A stretch of DNA of 64,000 nucleotides from Sodiomyces alkalinus F11 (Eukaryota; Ascomycota; Sordariomycetes; Glomerellales; Plectosphaerellaceae): contig NW_021167093.1 of assembly GCF_003711515.1 (NCBI RefSeq), forward strand, positions 608,643 to 672,642. Direction: 5' to 3'. Position 1 is the first letter of the stretch. Each line of letters opens with the position of its first letter. Position numbers and translations under genes: made by a program. Under the pieces are notes generated by a model that did not search any database, was not told where the DNA came from, and saw nothing but the letters and a program-made list of their open reading frames with translations. Below, in pieces: positions 60,181 through 64,000 of the stretch.

Positions 60181-63100
60181 CGAGAGTAATATATGTAGGA
60201 GGAGTTTAAACCGCTATTACGGAGTAAGTTAGTATTAATCTAAGTAAGAGTTAATAGTAGCGGGTTAATAAACGCTTTTATAGATATAGGTTATAACTAC
60301 TATACCGCTATAAATAAGAAGTTTACTCGAAAAATACGCTTACTATTAGTCGATAAAAAGAAACGACTACTAAAAGGCTTCTCGGAGGAGACTAAACCGG
60401 CTAATAGCGCCGGTATCGTAGTCTTTACGCTAGATATATAAGGGTATACTAAGCGCGTTTTTGTGTATATAGTGCTAAGTCTAGACTAGGACCTCTTCCT
60501 TGGGCTTCTATAGATAGAATATAACGATATAGTCCTCCACGCTAAAGAATAAAGGCTCCGCCACAGAGTAGCTAATATCGATATCCGACTTTAGGGCGAA
60601 AAGAAGCTAAAGGTAGTATAAGAGATCCGTATTATAGTACTAGTAACGGGGTCTGTGTTTATAGGATTATATAGACGACTATAGCACCAGAAGGGAAAAA
60701 GATAGGAAGAGGGTTTACTGACTATATCGCTAAAAGATATCGAAAAGGCCTTAAGTATAAAGGAATTAGTAGACCCGCGAGAATACGTCCTTAAGAGTGT
60801 TATATAAGAGTTCGGCGACTTATTTACGCCCTCGTACTCTATACGCCTACCCCTATACCGACCTAGTGCTAACTATAAGGTCTATTTATAAAAGGATAGT
60901 AGTAGTAACGAATAAGCCTTACCGTAGGGCCTACTCTATAATATATTACGTAAAGAGCTCCTCGTGTTATAGAAGACGATAACGGATCTAATACATAAGG
61001 GATTTATTCGTGCGAGTAGCTTAGCTGTCTCCGCGCCCGTTCTATTCGTAAAGAAGCCGGGAGGCGGCCTCTGATTTTACTACGATTACCGCGCCCTGAA
61101 TACGATTACTTAGTAAGACCGCTACCTACTCCCCCTAATTATAGAGACCCTATATAACTTAGCTAAAACAAAGTGGTTTACTAAATTAAACGTTATCGCC
61201 GCCTTCTATAAGATACGGATAGTACCCGGGTATAAGTATAAGACTATATTCCGTACTCGGTTTAGACTATTTAAATAGCTAGTATACCCTTTTAGGTTAA
61301 CCGGCGTGCCTACGATATTCTAATAATATATTAACTTATCGCTACGGGAGTTCCTTAACGATTTCGTCTCCGCGTATATAAATAATATCCTAGTCTACTT
61401 AGACGGATCTTATAAGGACTATAAGGAGAAGGTACGGCGAGTACTTAGTGCCCTTGTAGATACTAGGCTAAACCTTAACCCGAAGAAGTGCGAGTTTAGC
61501 ATTAAGACGGTTAAATACCTAGGGTTTATCGTTACGGTAGAAAAAGGGGTATTTTACGACCCCGAGAAACTAAAGGCTATCGTAGAATAGGAAGCGCTAG
61601 TCTCTACGACTAGAGTACAAAGTTTCCTAGGGTTCGCTAACTTTTATAGGATATTTATCCGCGATTTCGTAGCTATTACGGCGCTATTTACGGCCCTAAT
61701 AAAGAAGAATACCCCGTTCTACTAGGGCCCCCTATAAAAGGCAGCCTTTAAGGAACTAAAATAGAGGTTTCAGGAAAAGCCTTACCTTTAATAATAGTAA
61801 CCCGGAAGGAAGACCTGGCCAAAAACGGATTACTTAGGGTTCGTGTTAGGCGGTGTATTCCTATAGGAAGATAAATAAGGATATAGGTACGTTATTATAT
61901 ACTACTTACGCTAACTTAACTCCGCCGAGTATAATTACCCGATTCACGATAAGGAGATACTAATAATTATAGACTACCTATAGGCTTAGAAAGCTAAGCT
62001 TATAGGCAGCGGCCGGTCCTAGATTTACTCCGATTATAAAGCGCTTAAATACTTTATAATAAAGAGGGCCCTAACCGAGCGCTAGAGTTATTAGGCTACT
62101 AAGCTCGCTTAGTATAACTTCGTGTTAGAGTATAGGCGAGGGGCCGATAACATCGTAGCTAACGCGCTTTTACGTTAAGAGTAGAATATACCTAAGGATT
62201 CTTCTAATATCCGAGAGTAAGGGAGGTATATCTAGATAATCCCCGATACGGCTATCTCCCCCCGGGTATACTTAGCTAGAGTAACGTTACCGGAGCTAAC
62301 TATAGTCTTCGAAGTAGACCCTAACCTATAGCGATTATAGGACGAAGCCAGGGCCACCGATAAGCGTTATTAAGGTGCCTTTACTATAGTAGTAGCGGGA
62401 GAACGGAGTTTTCCCCCTAAGCTAAAGCTTAAAATATAGATCGCCGAGTATAGAGTCGACTAAGGACGGCTAATATTTCGTAACCGCTTATAGGTATTAA
62501 GGGATAGCGAAGGTGGGGTTAGCTATCCGCTATAAGGCCGTCTTATATAAGCGATCTACGACTTAGTAGTAGGCGGATACCTAGGCAGGGATATTACTAT
62601 CGCCTTAGTCGCCCGTTAGTTTTTCTAGCCCGGTATAAATTAAGATACTAGAAGATTCGTGCGGAATTATAATATATACCGAGCTAGCCACGTATAAAGG
62701 GGTACGAAGAGAGGATTACTATGCCTACTTCCTATACTAGAGTAAATCTTCTATAATATCGCGATAGACTTTATAACGGATTTACTACCCACCCGCGAGG
62801 GTAAGTATAGATACTTATAGGTAATCACCGACTAACTCTCGAAATCGGTAACGCTTAAAGCGATAGATACTATAGATACCGAAGTCTATACTAAACGGTT
62901 CTCATTATACTATTATAGGTTCTATAGAATACTAAAGTCTATTGTTAGCGATAGGGGGTTAAATTAGATTAGCCGCTTTTAGCGATACTTTTATAAACTC
63001 GCGGGTATTAAATAGCGACTAAGCACCGTATACTACCCTTAAACGGATAGAAGTCCTAAACGTATTAACTAGGAAGTCTAAGCCTACTTATAGACGTATA

Positions 63101-63945
63101 CCTATTACGCCTAAGACGACTAGAATACGCTGCTACCGGCGGCGTAGCTAGCCTTAAATAACCGGATAAACTTAACGATCTAACTAAGCCCGTTTTTCCT
63201 ATAGCACGGGTACTACGCGGATCCTCTTTAAGTTAATAAGACTATACTAACCGATAAGCGCGAGGCTTCCGCATATAACCTACTAAGTCGCCTTTAAGAA
63301 GCTACTTAATTCGCCTAAGCTACGATAGCCGCTATATAACTATACTAGGAGGAGTTAGTAAGCCGTCGGCGTTACCCTACTAAGAGGTTCGAAAAAGATA
63401 ACCTTATATAGCTAGATATCGGTAATTACTCCTCGCCACGGCCTATAAAGAAACTTACCTAGCTTTACTATAAATATAAAGTTACGAAGGTTATTAACTC
63501 CTATATTATAAAACTAAACGTCCCCTTATAGATCTATAACCGTTTTTACGTGGATCTCCTACGGCGAGCTAACCGCGACCCCCTATTAGGGTAAGCGATA
63601 ATAGACCCCTAGCTATTACCTATCCGTGAAAGGCTAGATAAGGAGGAGGAATAGGTAGTAGAAGAAGTCCTTTACGCCCGTACCCAAAAGCGAGGTCGCG
63701 GTAAGGTCCGGGAAGTATTAGTGCGATAGGAGGGTTATATAGAACTAATATAGGAATTACTCGAAAGCCTATAGGAGATATAAACGCTCGATAAATTCGA
63801 GAAGAAATACGGCCTAGTATAGTCGAATAACGGGCCTTTATAATAGTATATAAAGGAGACACGGACGCGAAAGAAGGCCGACGCGATAGCGAGGAGGATA
63901 AAAACCGAGAGCGAAGTTATATTAGGGATATACCCCCGCCCTACT
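60181..63945 (+). pseudogene. Chromovirus pol: protease, RT, RNase H, integrase, chromodomain
   Basis: The protease active site reads AFIDIGYNYY near 60270 (DTG before RIP). RT runs about 60960-61560, with [13 protein letters not shown] near 61035 and the active site YINN at 61375-61386 (YIDD before RIP). RNase H about 61830-62180. Integrase D at 62767 (AIDFITDL), D at 62950 (VSDRG), and the third acidic residue at 63058 is now Lys (CCT AAA; one TG-to-TA change from GAA). D to E spacing is 36 codons. Near the C-terminus, about 63660-63800, a chromodomain reads VREVLVRQEGYIELIQELLESL, where TAG codons were Trp. Chromodomains steer integration to heterochromatin marks. The minus-strand open stretch at 63620-63862 is a shadow of this domain. 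Confidence 0.88.
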
Positions 63946-64000
63946 TAATTTATAAGTAATAGAAAAATAGTAAAAATAATCTAAAGAACCTATTACTTAA

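Larger units (their letters stand above)
58793..64000 (+). mobile_element. Gypsy chromovirus, from the 5' LTR to the chromodomain
   Basis: Inserted into the integrase frame of Copia 2. 5' LTR about 58793-58998, leader, gag about 59240-60180, pol about 60180-63940 ending in a chromodomain. The 3' LTR lies beyond the window. RIP stops occur throughout, but part of the LTR (58793-58880) keeps CpA/TpG. Confidence 0.88.

Noticed and set aside
1..64000. Prokaryotic-type features, CRISPR arrays, tRNA and rRNA genes
   Set aside because: I scanned for regular spacer repeats and for cloverleaf-like GGTTCGA boxes in unmutated stretches and found none that hold up. Repeats here are transposon parts or simple satellites.

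Overview
The window looks like a transposon-dense compartment of a filamentous ascomycete (Pezizomycotina). About 94% of it is repeat-derived DNA with the mark of repeat-induced point mutation (RIP). CpA and TpG are almost absent and TpA is in excess, so Gln codons have become TAA/TAG, Trp/Cys/His codons have become stops or Tyr, and Asp has become Asn at active sites. CpG is largely kept, so GC-rich words survive. Two islands with normal dinucleotide use hold the only intact host genes. One is a two-exon SUMO gene on the minus strand (2888-3281). The other is a FlbD-like R2R3 Myb regulator on the plus strand (51529-52440). I found no tRNA, rRNA or CRISPR array. All transposon genes are annotated as pseudogenes; their products are inferred by reading through RIP-type stops.

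Layout, left half. 1-1603 is the 5' end of an inverted copy of LTR family A. 1604-4124 holds 3'-end fragments of a LINE (family R/LINE-3) around the SUMO island. A Tad-like LINE on the minus strand (LINE-2, about 4134-17480) is split by a younger plus-strand LINE (LINE-1, 4798-11280) with a perfect 12-bp target duplication. 17584-40280 is a very large Gypsy-type element (family A) with 363-365 bp LTRs. It is interrupted by a complete 7.2-kb chromovirus-like element B on the minus strand (18465-25686, 214-bp LTRs, 5-bp target duplication) and by a 1-kb truncated LINE-2 copy (27613-28617, 9-bp duplication). Without these insertions A is about 14.5 kb. Behind its gag-pol it carries an unrecognised long frame and a gene for a Ulp1/C48-type (SUMO protease-like) cysteine protease. 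The spacing of that protease's H, D, Q and C residues matches yeast Ulp1.

Layout, right half. 40281-46640 contains two LINE-3 copies, an inverted LINE-3 tail and a truncated LINE-1. 46641-50524 is a 5'-truncated Copia element. The Myb island follows, then an inverted LINE-3 tail with a 95-bp TTA microsatellite, a MULE transposase with a FAR1-type DNA-binding domain, and a small inverted-repeat unit. A second Copia element (56261-58792) is cut by a Gypsy chromovirus (58793 to the window end) with protease, RT, RNase H, integrase and chromodomain.

The most interesting point is the Ulp1-like protease gene inside LTR family A, about 34 kb from an intact SUMO gene. The protease call rests on catalytic-residue spacing and local context. 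The biological role and any link to the nearby SUMO gene are inference.
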